Source: Actinomycetes bacterium (lineage in GTDB: Bacteria; Actinomycetota; Acidimicrobiia; Acidimicrobiales; RAAP-2). From it: 33,524 nt of DNA. Position 1 is the stretch's first letter. The number at the start of each line of letters is the position of its first letter. The notes under the pieces are model-generated. The model was not told where the DNA came from. It did not search any database and worked only from the letters and a program-made list of their open reading frames with translations. Location: assembly GCA_021799615.1 (NCBI GenBank), contig JAJZAC010000021.1, forward strand, positions 1-33,524, in the 5' to 3' direction. Made by a program: the position numbers and the translations under genes. Positions 17,778-25,401 of this stretch are shown piece by piece.

Positions 17778-19187
17778 ATGGTCGCCCATGCCTCTCCGCA
17801 CCGCTGCAGCGCCTGCGGGCACCGATCCCTCCGCTGGAGCGGACGGTGCCCGTCATGCTCGGCGTGGAACACCCTCGAAGCCGAGCCGACCGTTCCAGCC
17901 GGACCCCGCGCCCGCACCGGCCCGGCGCCGGTGCCACTGGCAACGGTGGCGATGCAGGGAGTCGCCGCCATCCCGACCGGCGTGTCCGAGCTCGATCGCG
18001 TCCTCGCCGGCGGCCTGGTACCCGGCTCGGTCACGCTCCTCGGCGGCGAACCGGGCATCGGCAAGTCGACCCTGGTCCTCCAGGCCCTCGCCTCCCGGGC
18101 GGCGGCAGGGAGCCGCGTGCTCCTGGCCTCGGCCGAGGAGTCGGCACACCAGGTCCGCCGCCGGGCCGATCGCCTGGGCGACATCCCCGGTGAGCTCCTG
18201 GTCCTCCCGGTGACGAGCGTCGCCGCCATCGAGGCCGCCGTGGACGACACACGGCCCGAGCTGGTGGTGGTCGACTCGATCCAGTCGGTGGTGGCCGGCG
18301 ACGGTGTTGCTGCCCGGTCGGCGGCATCGGGCAGCGTGGCCCGGGTGCGCGAGTGCGCCGAGCTCCTGGTGGCCATGGCCAAGCGCACGGACGTGCCCAC
18401 GGTGCTCGTCGGTCACGTGACGAAGGACGGGTCGCTGGCGGGGCCCCGCGCCCTCGAGCACCTGGTGGACACCGTGCTCTCGTTCGAAGGGGACCGTCAC
18501 CACGCCCTCCGGCTGTTGCGGGCGGTCAAGCACCGCTTCGGGCCCACCGGTGAGATCGGGCTCTTCCAGATGGGCGCTGCCGGCCTGGCGCCTGTGGACG
18601 ACCCCGCCCGCCTGCTCCTCGGCGACCGCCGTCCGGGTGCTCCGGGGGGCACCGTCGTCGCCGTCCTCGAGGGGAGACGCACCCTCGTGGCCGAGCTCCA
18701 GGCGCTCGTCGTCCGGTCCACCACCCAGCAGCCCCGGCGGGCGGCGGTCGGTCTCGATCTCGGTCGCCTGGCCATGACCCTGGCCGTCCTCCAGCGCCAC
18801 ACCGATCTGCCTGTCCGCATGGTGGACGTCTTCACGTCGGTCGTGGGAGGGATCCGGGCCGCCGAGCCGGCTGCCGATCTGGCCGTCGCACTTGCCGTCA
18901 GCTCGGCCATCACCGGCGTGCCGGTCCCCGCGGACCTCGTCGCGGTGGGCGAGGTGGGCCTGACCGGCGAGGTCCGCCAGGTGGCCGACCTCCCCCGCCG
19001 GTTGGACGAATCCGCCCGGTGCGGGTTCACCCGGGCCATCGTGCCCCGTTCGGCCCCGCCCGGACCAGACGGGATGCACGTGGTGCGGGTCGACTCCGTG
19101 GGTCAGGCACTGGCCCATCTCGATCTGGTCGCACTGGTGCCGTCCGCCGGTGCCCGGGGGACGTGCCCGGGTACGCTCTTGGCGTGA
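17778..19187 (+). CDS. radA: DNA repair protein RadA (Sms)
   Basis: RadA is a RecA-like ATPase and helicase that processes branched recombination intermediates. From ATG 17778 it has a C4 zinc finger (Cys10, Cys13, Cys24, Cys27 in RCSACGHRSLRWSGRCPSC), Walker A GGEPGIGKSTLVLQ near residue 94, LVVVDSIQSVV (Walker B), the RadA-specific motif written KHRFGPTGE near residue 251 (the consensus is KNRFG), and a C-terminal Lon-like domain (DLAVALAVSSAITGVPVP, GEVGLTGEVRQV). About 469 aa. The end overlaps disA (GTGA), the standard actinobacterial pair. Confidence 0.95.
   Translation: MVAHASPHRCSACGHRSLRWSGRCPSCSAWNTLEAEPTVPAGPRARTGPAPVPLATVAMQGVAAIPTGVSELDRVLAGGLVPGSVTLLGGEPGIGKSTLVLQALASRAAAGSRVLLASAEESAHQVRRRADRLGDIPGELLVLPVTSVAAIEAAVDDTRPELVVVDSIQSVVAGDGVAARSAASGSVARVRECAELLVAMAKRTDVPTVLVGHVTKDGSLAGPRALEHLVDTVLSFEGDRHHALRLLRAVKHRFGPTGEIGLFQMGAAGLAPVDDPARLLLGDRRPGAPGGTVVAVLEGRRTLVAELQALVVRSTTQQPRRAAVGLDLGRLAMTLAVLQRHTDLPVRMVDVFTSVVGGIRAAEPAADLAVALAVSSAITGVPVPADLVAVGEVGLTGEVRQVADLPRRLDESARCGFTRAIVPRSAPPGPDGMHVVRVDSVGQALAHLDLVALVPSAGARGTCPGTLLA
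19172..19177 (+). promoter_or_regulatory. Leaderless-type -10 (TACGCT) for disA
   Basis: TACGCT inside the radA end stops 6 nt before the disA GTG. disA could thus be read both with radA and from its own leaderless promoter. Confidence 0.4.
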
Positions 19188-20272
19188 GCGCGCACCACCG
19201 GTCCGCCATGGGCGACGCCTTGGCGATGGTCGCACCGGGTCGCCCACTGCGCGAGGGGCTCGACAGGATCCTCCTGGCCAAGCGGGGTGCGCTGGTCGTG
19301 GTAGGCGACGATCCGGCTGTCCTCTCGATCTGCTCGGGTGGGTTCCTCCTCGACGCCGAATTCAGCCCCCAGCGCATCTCCGAGCTGGCCAAGATGGACG
19401 GCGCCATCATCCTCGCCGCCGACGCCTCGCGGATCGCTCGGGCGAACGTGCACCTCGTGCCCAAGGCGTCGATCCCCACCACCGAGACGGGAACCCGGCA
19501 CCGGACCGCCGAGCGGGTGGCCCGGTCGATCGACGTCCCGGTGGTGTCGGTGTCGGCGGCCATGTCGGTCATCGCCGTCTACCGCAACGACCGCAAGCAC
19601 ACCCTCCAGCCCATCGGATGGCTGGTGGACCGGGCCGACCGGGCGCTGGCGACCCTCCAGCGGTTCCGTAGCCGGTTCGACGTGGCCGTGAGCCAGCTCT
19701 CGAGCCTCGAGGTGGAGGACACCGTCTCCGTCGGGGACGTGGTCGGTGTGCTCCAGTCGGCCGAGATGGTGGCCCGTATCGCCGAGGAGGTCGCCGGCTA
19801 CCTGGTCGAGCTGGGGGACGACGGCCGTCTCGTGCGCCTGCAGCTGGCCGAGCTGACCGACGGGGTAGCCGCCACCCTCCGCCTCGTGATCCGGGACTAC
19901 ATGGGCAGACCGACAGGGGGGATGGACCGCATCACCGCGGTGGAACGGGCCGTCGCGGCGCTGTCCGAGCTCACCTCCGACGAACTGATCGACAGCCGGC
20001 GGGTCGCCGAGGTCCTCTCCTTGTCGGCGATGCAGGCCGACCCGCAGGCGGGGGTGGAGCCCCGTGGCTACCGCCTGTTGAGCAGGCTTCCACGGTTCTC
20101 CGACGCCATCATCGAGCGCATCGTCGATCGGTTCGCCAACCTGCAGCAGATCATGCGAGCCTCGCTGTCCGAACTGGAGCAGGTCGAAGGAGTGGGAACG
20201 GCCAAGGCCCGGTCGGTGAAGGACGGCCTGTCCCGGTTGGCCGAGGCGAACATCCTCGAGCGCTATCAGTGA
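19184..20272 (+). CDS. disA: DNA integrity scanning protein DisA, diadenylate cyclase
   Basis: DisA makes c-di-AMP from two ATP and pauses on branched DNA. The DAC domain has the catalytic DGAIILAADASRIARANVHLVP (Asp near residue 72) and the RHR motif in GTRHRTAERVA (about residue 105). A linker domain follows, then a C-terminal helix-hairpin-helix DNA-binding region (LSELEQVEGVGTAKARSVKDGLSRL). GTG 19184 overlaps the radA stop and gives 362 aa, a typical length; the ORF track adds 55 upstream codons. RadA is known to bind and restrain DisA in other bacteria, matching the paired genes. Confidence 0.95.
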   Translation: MSAHHRSAMGDALAMVAPGRPLREGLDRILLAKRGALVVVGDDPAVLSICSGGFLLDAEFSPQRISELAKMDGAIILAADASRIARANVHLVPKASIPTTETGTRHRTAERVARSIDVPVVSVSAAMSVIAVYRNDRKHTLQPIGWLVDRADRALATLQRFRSRFDVAVSQLSSLEVEDTVSVGDVVGVLQSAEMVARIAEEVAGYLVELGDDGRLVRLQLAELTDGVAATLRLVIRDYMGRPTGGMDRITAVERAVAALSELTSDELIDSRRVAEVLSLSAMQADPQAGVEPRGYRLLSRLPRFSDAIIERIVDRFANLQQIMRASLSELEQVEGVGTAKARSVKDGLSRLAEANILERYQ

Positions 20273-20434
20273 ACAGCGCCCACGTTCGGGCAGCTGTCGT
20301 TCCGGGCGAGGGTCGGCTCCCGGCGTGGCGCCCCGGCCCCGCCGGTGGCGCCCCTGACGTGGCCGGTTCCGACCGGGACGGGGATGTCCCCGAGAGAAGA
20401 TCGCGGGCCGGCCGGAGGATGGGCGGCCACCGTG

Positions 20435-20440
20435 TACCCT
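20435..20440 (+). promoter_or_regulatory. -10-like TACCCT upstream of carD
   Basis: TACCCT lies 85 nt before carD in the 253-nt gap 20273-20525. It would give a leader of about 80 nt ending in the strong aggagg site. The rest of the gap is GC-rich with short self-complementary stretches (for example ggggatgtcccc) and no gene I can support. Confidence 0.4.
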
Positions 20441-20525
20441 GGAGTGCCTGATTCAAGGGGCTCCAGCTGCCGATGCGGACGGTGCATGCTGCCCGGATCC
20501 CCGTATGTTCTGCCCAGGAGGCACG

Positions 20526-21002
20526 GTGTTCGACATCGGTGACAAGGTCGTCTATCCCCATCACGGCGCGGCCGTCGTGGAGCGCCGTGAGACGAAGGAG
20601 GCCTTCGGTAAGAAGCAGGAGTACCTCGTGCTCCGGCTCGCCTACGGTGACCTCACCCTGATGGTGCCGGCCGACAACACGGACGGCGTGGGCCTGCGCG
20701 AGGTGATCAACGACGAGGAGGTCGAGGAGGTCTTCGCGGTGCTCCGGAAAAAGGAAGCCCGCATGCCGACCAACTGGTCCCGCCGCTACAAGAACCACTC
20801 GGAGAAGCTTCGCTCCGGCGACATCTACCAGGTGGCCGAGGTGGTGCGGAACCTCTCGATCCGCGACAAGGACAAGGGCCTCTCTGCCGGCGAGAAACGG
20901 ATGCTCGGTCGGGCGCGCCAGATCCTCGTCTCCGAGCTGACCTTCGCCCTCGGGGTGGACGAGGAGGCGGCCGAGCAGCGCCTCGACGAGGCCCTGCCCT
21001 GA
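20526..21002 (+). CDS. carD: CarD-family RNA polymerase-binding transcription regulator
   Basis: CarD binds the RNA polymerase beta subunit and stabilises open complexes, especially at rRNA promoters. VFDIGDKVVYPHHGAAVVERRETKEAFGKKQEYLVLRL is the Tudor-like polymerase-interaction domain, followed by the helical DNA-binding part (NWSRRYKNHSEKLRSGDIYQVAEVVRNL, RARQILVSELTFALG). GTG 20526 has aggagg 4 nt upstream and matches the usual family start; the track ATG 20505 adds seven residues. 158 aa, normal. It precedes ispD, as in mycobacteria. Confidence 0.94.
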   Translation: MFDIGDKVVYPHHGAAVVERRETKEAFGKKQEYLVLRLAYGDLTLMVPADNTDGVGLREVINDEEVEEVFAVLRKKEARMPTNWSRRYKNHSEKLRSGDIYQVAEVVRNLSIRDKDKGLSAGEKRMLGRARQILVSELTFALGVDEEAAEQRLDEALP

Positions 21003-21112
21003 CCCCGACCGCGGGACCGGATGGCCGAGGGAGTCCGTCGCCGGACCGGGGGCGCCCCGCCCCAGCCGGACCGGGAGCCGGCGAGCCCGGCGGGGCGCCG
21101 GCGGCACCGTTG

Positions 21113-21877
21113 GTGTGGGCCGTCGTCGTGGCCGGTGGGAGCGGCCGGCGGTTCGGCGCTCCGAAACAGTTCGCGCACGTGGGTGGACGACCTCTCGTGG
21201 CCTGGGCGCTCGACGCCGCGGCCACCTGTGCGGCCGGGACCGTCCTCGTCGTGCCCCCCGATCGCCTCGCCGGCGGCGCGGTGGTGGGTGCCGGGCGTCT
21301 GCGGGCCGATGCCGTGGTGCCGGGTGGGGCCACCCGGAGCGCGTCCGTCCGGGCCGGCCTGGCAGCCGTGCCCGACGATGCCGGGATCGTGGTGGTCCAC
21401 GACGCGGCCCGCCCCCTGGCCACGCCGTCGCTGTTCCGGGCCGTCGTCAGCGCGCTGGTGGACGACCCCGACCTCGCCGCCGCCATCCCTGGCGTGCCCG
21501 TCACCGACACCCTGAAACGCCTGGACGGCACCCGGGTGGCGGCGACGGTGCCCCGTGACGGTCTGGTGGCGGTCCAGACCCCGCAGGCGTTCCGGGCCGA
21601 CGTGCTCCGCCGAGCCCATGCCTCGGGGGACGATGCCACCGACGACGCCGGGATGGTCGAGCAGGCCGGAGGCACGGTGCGGGTGGTGGAGGGCGAGCAC
21701 GCCAACGTGAAGGTCACCGTCGAGTCCGACCTCGCCCTGGCCGAGTTGCTCGTCGCCTGCGCCGGACGCCGTGGCTCGGCAGGCGCCCGTGAGCGGTCCC
21801 CGAACCCGCCGGGCGCGGCAGCCCCGGGCACATCCGAGCCGGGAACATCCGAGCCGGGAACGGAGGTCGAGGGGTGA
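21113..21877 (+). CDS. ispD: 2-C-methyl-D-erythritol 4-phosphate cytidylyltransferase
   Basis: IspD makes CDP-ME from MEP and CTP in the non-mevalonate isoprenoid pathway. VVVAGGSGRRFGAPKQFAHVGGRPLVAWAL is the nucleotide-binding N-terminus. VVVHDAARPLATPSLF, VPVTDTLKRL, VAVQTPQAFRADVLRRAH and TDDAGMVEQAGGTVRVVEGEHANVKVT are family hallmarks. The start is TTG 21110 or GTG 21113; neither has a ribosome site, and the 110-nt gap after carD holds no gene. The last ~30 residues are a Pro/Gly/Ser tail made of a 15-nt repeat. The end overlaps ispF (GTGA). Confidence 0.92.
   Translation: MWAVVVAGGSGRRFGAPKQFAHVGGRPLVAWALDAAATCAAGTVLVVPPDRLAGGAVVGAGRLRADAVVPGGATRSASVRAGLAAVPDDAGIVVVHDAARPLATPSLFRAVVSALVDDPDLAAAIPGVPVTDTLKRLDGTRVAATVPRDGLVAVQTPQAFRADVLRRAHASGDDATDDAGMVEQAGGTVRVVEGEHANVKVTVESDLALAELLVACAGRRGSAGARERSPNPPGAAAPGTSEPGTSEPGTEVEG
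21826..21864 (+). repeat. 15-nt tandem repeat in the ispD tail
   Basis: gggcacatccgagcc and gggaacatccgagcc, followed by a partial third copy, encode the repeated GTSEP tail of IspD. In frame and outside the catalytic fold. Confidence 0.8.
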
Positions 21878-22392
21878 CGGGTGCCGGCACTGTCCCCCTG
21901 CGGATCGGACAGGGTGTTGATTTCCACCGGTTCAGCGACGATCCCAGCCGCCCGCTGGTCCTCGGCGGCATCACCGTCGACGGGGACGGGGTCCGTGGGC
22001 TCGACGGTCACAGCGACGCCGACGCCCTGGCCCATGCTCTGGCCGACGCCGTCCTGGGCGCGGCGCAGCTGGGCGACCTCGGCGTCCATTTCCCTTCGTC
22101 GGACCCGGTGTGGGCCGGCGCCGACAGCATGGACCTTCTGGCCCGCACCCTGGTGCTGGCCGCGGCTGCCGGCTGGGTGCCGGTGAACGCCGACTGCACC
22201 GTGGTGGCCCAGGTTCCCCGGCTTGCTCATGCCACCGGTCAGATGGCGGATCGGCTCACCGAGGTGACCGGTGCGCCGGTGTCGGTGAAAGCGACTACCA
22301 CGGACGGTTTGGGGGCGATCGGCCGCGCCGAGGGCGTTGGCGCCCTGGCCGTCGTGCTCCTCACCGCCGGTCCGGCCAGGGGGTCGGCATGA
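21874..22392 (+). CDS. ispF: 2-C-methyl-D-erythritol 2,4-cyclodiphosphate synthase
   Basis: IspF cyclises CDP-ME 2-phosphate, releasing CMP. The metal-binding Asp and His lie in GQGVDFHRF, followed by VLGGITVDG, GLDGHSDADALAHALADAVLGAA, DLGVHFPSSDPVWAGADS and the C-terminal VSVKATTTDGLGAIGRAEGVGALAVVLL. 172 aa, slightly above typical. GTG 21874 overlaps ispD and the stop overlaps rlmB as ATGA, so ispD, ispF and rlmB are coupled. Confidence 0.95.
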   Translation: MTGAGTVPLRIGQGVDFHRFSDDPSRPLVLGGITVDGDGVRGLDGHSDADALAHALADAVLGAAQLGDLGVHFPSSDPVWAGADSMDLLARTLVLAAAAGWVPVNADCTVVAQVPRLAHATGQMADRLTEVTGAPVSVKATTTDGLGAIGRAEGVGALAVVLLTAGPARGSA

Positions 22393-23375
22393 CGCCGCCT
22401 CGGGGCCGGGGTCCGGGCGGGCGCGGTAGTTCGGGTGGGCGCGGTGGTTCGGGTGGGCGCGGTCGTCCTGGCAACCGGAGCGGCGGGCAGTCCGCTGGCC
22501 AGGGCGGCGAGCGGGCCGGTTCCGCGCGGCCAGGCACCGGGCGGGCCAGCACCGGGCGGGCCAGCACCGGGCGGGCCAGCCAGCCCGGCCGTGCCACCGC
22601 CCGTATTGGGCGCACCCGATCGGCTTCGGACGGCCTCGGCGGCGACCAGGTGGAGGGGCGCCAAGCCGTGCGAGCGCTCCTCGACGCAGGCCGCCGGCAG
22701 GTGCGAGCTCTCTACCTTGCCGAAGCCATGGACCCCGCCCCAGTCCTGGACGAGATCGAGGAGCTGGCCCGGCGTCGGCGCGTCCGTGTCCAGTACGTGT
22801 CGAGGGGCCGGATCGACGCCATCGCCCGCACCGACGGCCCGCAGGGCGTGGTCGCCCTGGCCGAGCCACTCCGACCGGTGTCCCTCGACGCGTTGTGCGA
22901 AGGCCCGACCGGTGGTGGCAGCGCGTTCCTCCTGGTCCTCGACGGGATCACCGACCCGCAGAACCTCGGCGGGCTCCTGCGCAGCGCCGAGTGCGCCGGC
23001 GCCACCGGCGTGGTCCTCCCCCGCCACCGGTCCGCGCACGTGACCCCGACCGTCACCAAGGTGGCCGCCGGCGCCGTGGAGTACGTTCCCATGGCGCTCG
23101 TTCCGGGCATCCCCACGGCGTTGCGCCAGTTGACCGAACGGGGCGTGTGGACCATCGGCCTGGCCGCGGAGGCGCCGAGGAGCTTCTTCGATCTCGAGCT
23201 CGCCGGGGAGCCGGTCGCCCTCGTGCTCGGCTCGGAGGGATCCGGTATGTCCGAGCTGGCCCGCAAGCGGTGCGACGTCCTGGCCGCGCTGCCCCAGCAT
23301 GGTGTGCTCGGGTCGCTCAACGTGGCCGCCGCCGGGACGGTGGCCTGCTTCGAGATCGCGCGTCTCCGGGGCTGA
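22389..23375 (+). CDS. rlmB: SpoU-family 23S rRNA (guanosine-2'-O)-methyltransferase with an RGG-rich N-terminal extension
   Basis: This SPOUT enzyme probably 2'-O-methylates a guanosine in 23S rRNA. The substrate-binding domain starts at VEGRQAVRALLDAGRRQVRALYLA. SpoU motifs are FLLVLDGITDPQNLGGLLRS (1), VALVLGSEGSGMSELA (2) and LGSLNVAAAGTVACFEIAR (3, knotted SAM site). Residues 1 to ~75 are Gly/Arg/Ser-rich and repetitive, encoded by 18-nt and 15-nt tandem repeats, and look like a disordered RNA-binding tail. ATG 22389 overlaps the ispF stop. cysS, often found between ispF and this gene, is absent. The exact target (G2251 or another) is inferred. Confidence 0.88.
   Translation: MTPPRGRGPGGRGSSGGRGGSGGRGRPGNRSGGQSAGQGGERAGSARPGTGRASTGRASTGRASQPGRATARIGRTRSASDGLGGDQVEGRQAVRALLDAGRRQVRALYLAEAMDPAPVLDEIEELARRRRVRVQYVSRGRIDAIARTDGPQGVVALAEPLRPVSLDALCEGPTGGGSAFLLVLDGITDPQNLGGLLRSAECAGATGVVLPRHRSAHVTPTVTKVAAGAVEYVPMALVPGIPTALRQLTERGVWTIGLAAEAPRSFFDLELAGEPVALVLGSEGSGMSELARKRCDVLAALPQHGVLGSLNVAAAGTVACFEIARLRG
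22421..22456 (+). repeat. 18-nt tandem repeat encoding RGG-type sequence in rlmB
   Basis: gcgcggtagttcgggtgg followed by gcgcggtggttcgggtgg, one mismatch, with a partial third copy. Codes the Gly/Arg/Ser stretch of the RlmB N-terminus. Confidence 0.8.
22536..22580 (+). repeat. 15-nt tandem repeat (three exact copies) in rlmB
   Basis: accgggcgggccagc occurs three times without change and encodes TGRAS units. Exact identity suggests recent expansion or slippage. Confidence 0.88.
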
Positions 23376-23426
23376 CGCCCGGCGCCCGGACCTCCGCACC
23401 CCGGTCCATGCAGACGTCGGTGGACG

Positions 23427-23460
23427 CGCCACGGCCCGACCGGGCGGTCGGGCCGTGGCG
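23427..23460 (+). terminator. Perfect 15-bp hairpin after rlmB
   Basis: CGCCACGGCCCGACC and GGTCGGGCCGTGGCG pair perfectly around GGGC, 51 nt after the rlmB stop, followed by ttctgctgtc. Placed to end the ispD-ispF-rlmB transcript; it also lies just past the minus-strand microprotein, so it may serve both directions. Confidence 0.75.
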
Positions 23461-23498
23461 TTCTGCTGTCGATCCCCGGTGGCAACCCGGGACGTGGT

Positions 23499-23642
23499 TC
23501 AGGTGGCCGACGAGGACACCATCGGAGCCACGAGGGTGAAGTTGCCCGTCGAGCCCTGGAACTTGGCGCCCGGATCGAAGGTGAACACACCGCCGTCGGA
23601 GGCGAACTCCCAGTAGCCGTGGCCGTTGGGATGAAGGTTCAT
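23499..23642 (-). CDS. 47-residue orphan unit of the 'GYW..ASDGGVFTF' surface repeat
   Basis: Too short for the ORF track. The minus strand reads MNLHPNGHGYWEFASDGGVF, then a Gly/Phe-rich stretch ending in VAPMVSSSAT and a stop. This is one near-complete copy of the ~45-residue repeat (GYWLVASDGGIFTFG...FYGSTG...NAPIVGMAAT) that occurs in tandem in large Acidimicrobiia secreted proteins. Here it stands alone. ATG 23642 has GAGGAG 5 nt upstream, so it may be translated as a microprotein with no signal peptide. Alternatively it is the last repeat of a deleted larger gene; no similar coding is visible upstream in 23643-23923, which holds no gene I can support. Confidence 0.6.
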   Translation of the reverse strand: MNLHPNGHGYWEFASDGGVFTFDPGAKFQGSTGNFTLVAPMVSSSAT

Positions 23643-23923
23643 CGCTGCTCCTCGTCGTCGTCGTGGACCGGTGCCTGGCGGAGCTGTCCCTGGTGGGACC
23701 GCCGATCATTGGGCGGGAATCCCGGCGTTCCCGGTCGTCCACCTGGGCGGATGGCGACCGGGAGACGGTCACGTACCTGGAGCATCACCGAGCTCCGGTA
23801 CGGGTTCACATGCCGAGCTCCCCATGGGTGCGCGGCGGGGGACCTCCCGGGACGACAGGGTGGCTAGGCCGCTCCAATGCCGTGTTGCTCCAGAGCTCGA
23901 GCGGGCAACGCGGGGGACGGCCG

Positions 23924-24208
23924 TCAGGCGTCGGTGACGGTGACGCCGCGCCAGAAGGCCCGGTAGTCGCGGATCTCGGCCGCCGCTTCTTTTGGATCCG
24001 GGTAGTACCAGGCGGCGTCGGCGTTCTCAGCGCCGTCGACGATGACGGTCTCATAGCTCGCTTGACCCTTCCACGGGCAGCTCGTGTGGCTCGGGCTCGG
24101 AACGAAGAACTCCCTGCGGACCGAGTCGGGCGGAAAGTAGTGGTTGCCCTCGACGACGATGGTGGCGTCGCTCTCGGCCAGGACGGTGTCGTTCCAGATG
24201 GCTCGCAT
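23924..24208 (-). CDS. DUF427 domain protein
   Basis: The 94-aa product MRAIWNDTVLAESDATIVVE has the DUF427 pattern: GNHYFPPDSVRREFF, then TSCPWKGQASYETVIVDG, then DAAWYYPDPKEAAAEIRDYRAFW. The molecular function of this family is not settled. The track start at 24316 adds a Gly/Arg-rich prefix. ATG 24208 (or ATG 24214) is better, since a TACTGT box ends 8 nt before 24208. It is 115 nt downstream of egtD on the same strand, so it could be read through from egtBD or from its own promoter. Confidence 0.85.
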   Translation of the reverse strand: MRAIWNDTVLAESDATIVVEGNHYFPPDSVRREFFVPSPSHTSCPWKGQASYETVIVDGAENADAAWYYPDPKEAAAEIRDYRAFWRGVTVTDA

Positions 24209-24216
24209 GGTCATGG

Positions 24217-24222
24217 ACAGTA
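24217..24222 (-). promoter_or_regulatory. Leaderless-type -10 (TACTGT) for the DUF427 gene
   Basis: TACTGT in the AT-rich patch gttgtttactgtcc ends 8 nt before ATG 24208 on the minus strand. No Shine-Dalgarno is present. Confidence 0.45.
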
Positions 24223-24259
24223 AACAACCGGTGGAGCCGGCGTGTTCCCGCCCGCGGTC

Positions 24260-24279
24260 CCCGTCCCGTCCCGTCCCGT
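24260..24279. repeat. CCCGT pentanucleotide repeat, four copies
   Basis: Four exact cccgt units in the gap between egtD and the DUF427 gene, about 40 nt upstream of the presumed DUF427 -10 box. Length changes here would alter spacing to upstream elements. Confidence 0.8.
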
Positions 24280-24323
24280 CCGGGAGGCGTGTGGCGGGAC
24301 CACCGGCTCGCCGCACGCCGGCG

Positions 24324-25343
24324 TCAGCAGTACGGCGTGGCCAGGGTCAGCTGGAACTCGTCGGCCGGCGACCGCCAGGTGGCCTGGGTGACGAAGCCGC
24401 ACGCCGCCAGTTCGCTGTCGAGCCCGTCGGGGGTGAACTTGCAGCTGATCTCCGTCAGCAGATCCTCGCCCTCGTCGAAGTCGACGTCGAGGTCGAGGGC
24501 CTCGACCCGCACCGTCGTCCGGCGTTCCGACCGGAGGCGCATCTCGATCCAGCTGCACCCCTCGTTCCACGAGGCGACGTGGGCGAACTCCTCGGGCACG
24601 AACGTCGCACCGAGCTCACGGTTGAGGACGTGGAGGACGTTCCGGTTGAACCGGGCGGTCACGCCTGCGGCGTCGTCGTAGGCGGAGACCAGCCGGCTCC
24701 GGTCCTTCACCAGGTCGGTCCCGAGCAGCAGGCTGTCACCGGGGTCCATCGAGCAGTCGAGGTCGGCGAAGAACCGCCGACGTTGCATCGGGTCCAAGTT
24801 GCCGATGGTCCCGCCGAGAAAGGCGAACATCCGGCTGCCACTGCGGGGGAGGACTCCCAGGTGCCGGTGGAAGTCGGCCACCACTGCGTGGACGGCGAGG
24901 GCGGGGAACTCGCCGGCCAGACCGCCGGCCGCCTCCGTCAGGACTTCCTCGCTGACGTCGAGCGGGACGAATTGCTTGAGCCGACCGGTCGCCTCCATCG
25001 CGCGGAGCAGGATCCGTGACTTGTCGCAAGTGCCCGCTCCCAGTTCGACCAGCGTGTCGGCGCCGGCCAGCGCGGCGATCTCGGCAGCGTTCCGGTCGAG
25101 GATGGAGCGCTCGGACCGTGTCGGGTAGTACTCCTCCAGGCGGGTGATCTCGTCGAACAGCCTGCTTCCCCGCTCGTCGTAGAAGTAGACGGGCGGGAGC
25201 CGTTTCGGCGAGGACGTCAGGCCCGTGCGGACGTCGCGCTCCATGGACGAGCGCAGGTCCTTCGGCGTGAGGTGGACCTCTACCAGGGCCGGATCGTGTC
25301 GTTGGTCGCGGATGGTCCACCTCCCGGGGCCGTTGCCGGTCAT
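24324..25343 (-). CDS. egtD: L-histidine N-alpha-methyltransferase (ergothioneine synthesis)
   Basis: EgtD trimethylates histidine to hercynine with three SAM. Visible segments are VEVHLTPKDLRSSMERDVRTGLTSSPKRLPPVYFYDERGS, RLEEYYPTRSERSIL, the SAM loop LVELGAGTCDKSRILL, FVPLDVSEEVL, FLGGTIGNLDPMQRRRF and LLGTDLVKDRSRLVSAYDDAAGVTARFNRN. ATG 25343 gives 339 aa, near the ~320 aa of known enzymes. An alternative GTG 25412 would overlap egtB by 11 nt and add 23 residues. It follows egtB on the minus strand. Confidence 0.92.
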   Translation of the reverse strand: MTGNGPGRWTIRDQRHDPALVEVHLTPKDLRSSMERDVRTGLTSSPKRLPPVYFYDERGSRLFDEITRLEEYYPTRSERSILDRNAAEIAALAGADTLVELGAGTCDKSRILLRAMEATGRLKQFVPLDVSEEVLTEAAGGLAGEFPALAVHAVVADFHRHLGVLPRSGSRMFAFLGGTIGNLDPMQRRRFFADLDCSMDPGDSLLLGTDLVKDRSRLVSAYDDAAGVTARFNRNVLHVLNRELGATFVPEEFAHVASWNEGCSWIEMRLRSERRTTVRVEALDLDVDFDEGEDLLTEISCKFTPDGLDSELAACGFVTQATWRSPADEFQLTLATPYC

Positions 25344-25401
25344 CGATCGTTCGGAGCGCCGGGGCGTGGCGGATGCCCCTGCGACCGCCGTGCGAGCGCC
25401 C

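Noticed and set aside
20707-22869. 720-codon minus-strand ORF across carD, ispD, ispF and rlmB
   Set aside because: Antisense shadow over four clear genes; Arg/Pro/Ala-rich with no recognisable motif.
24144-25019. Plus-strand ORFs opposite egtD and egtB
   Set aside because: They are antisense to confidently identified ergothioneine genes and show mirrored codon bias.
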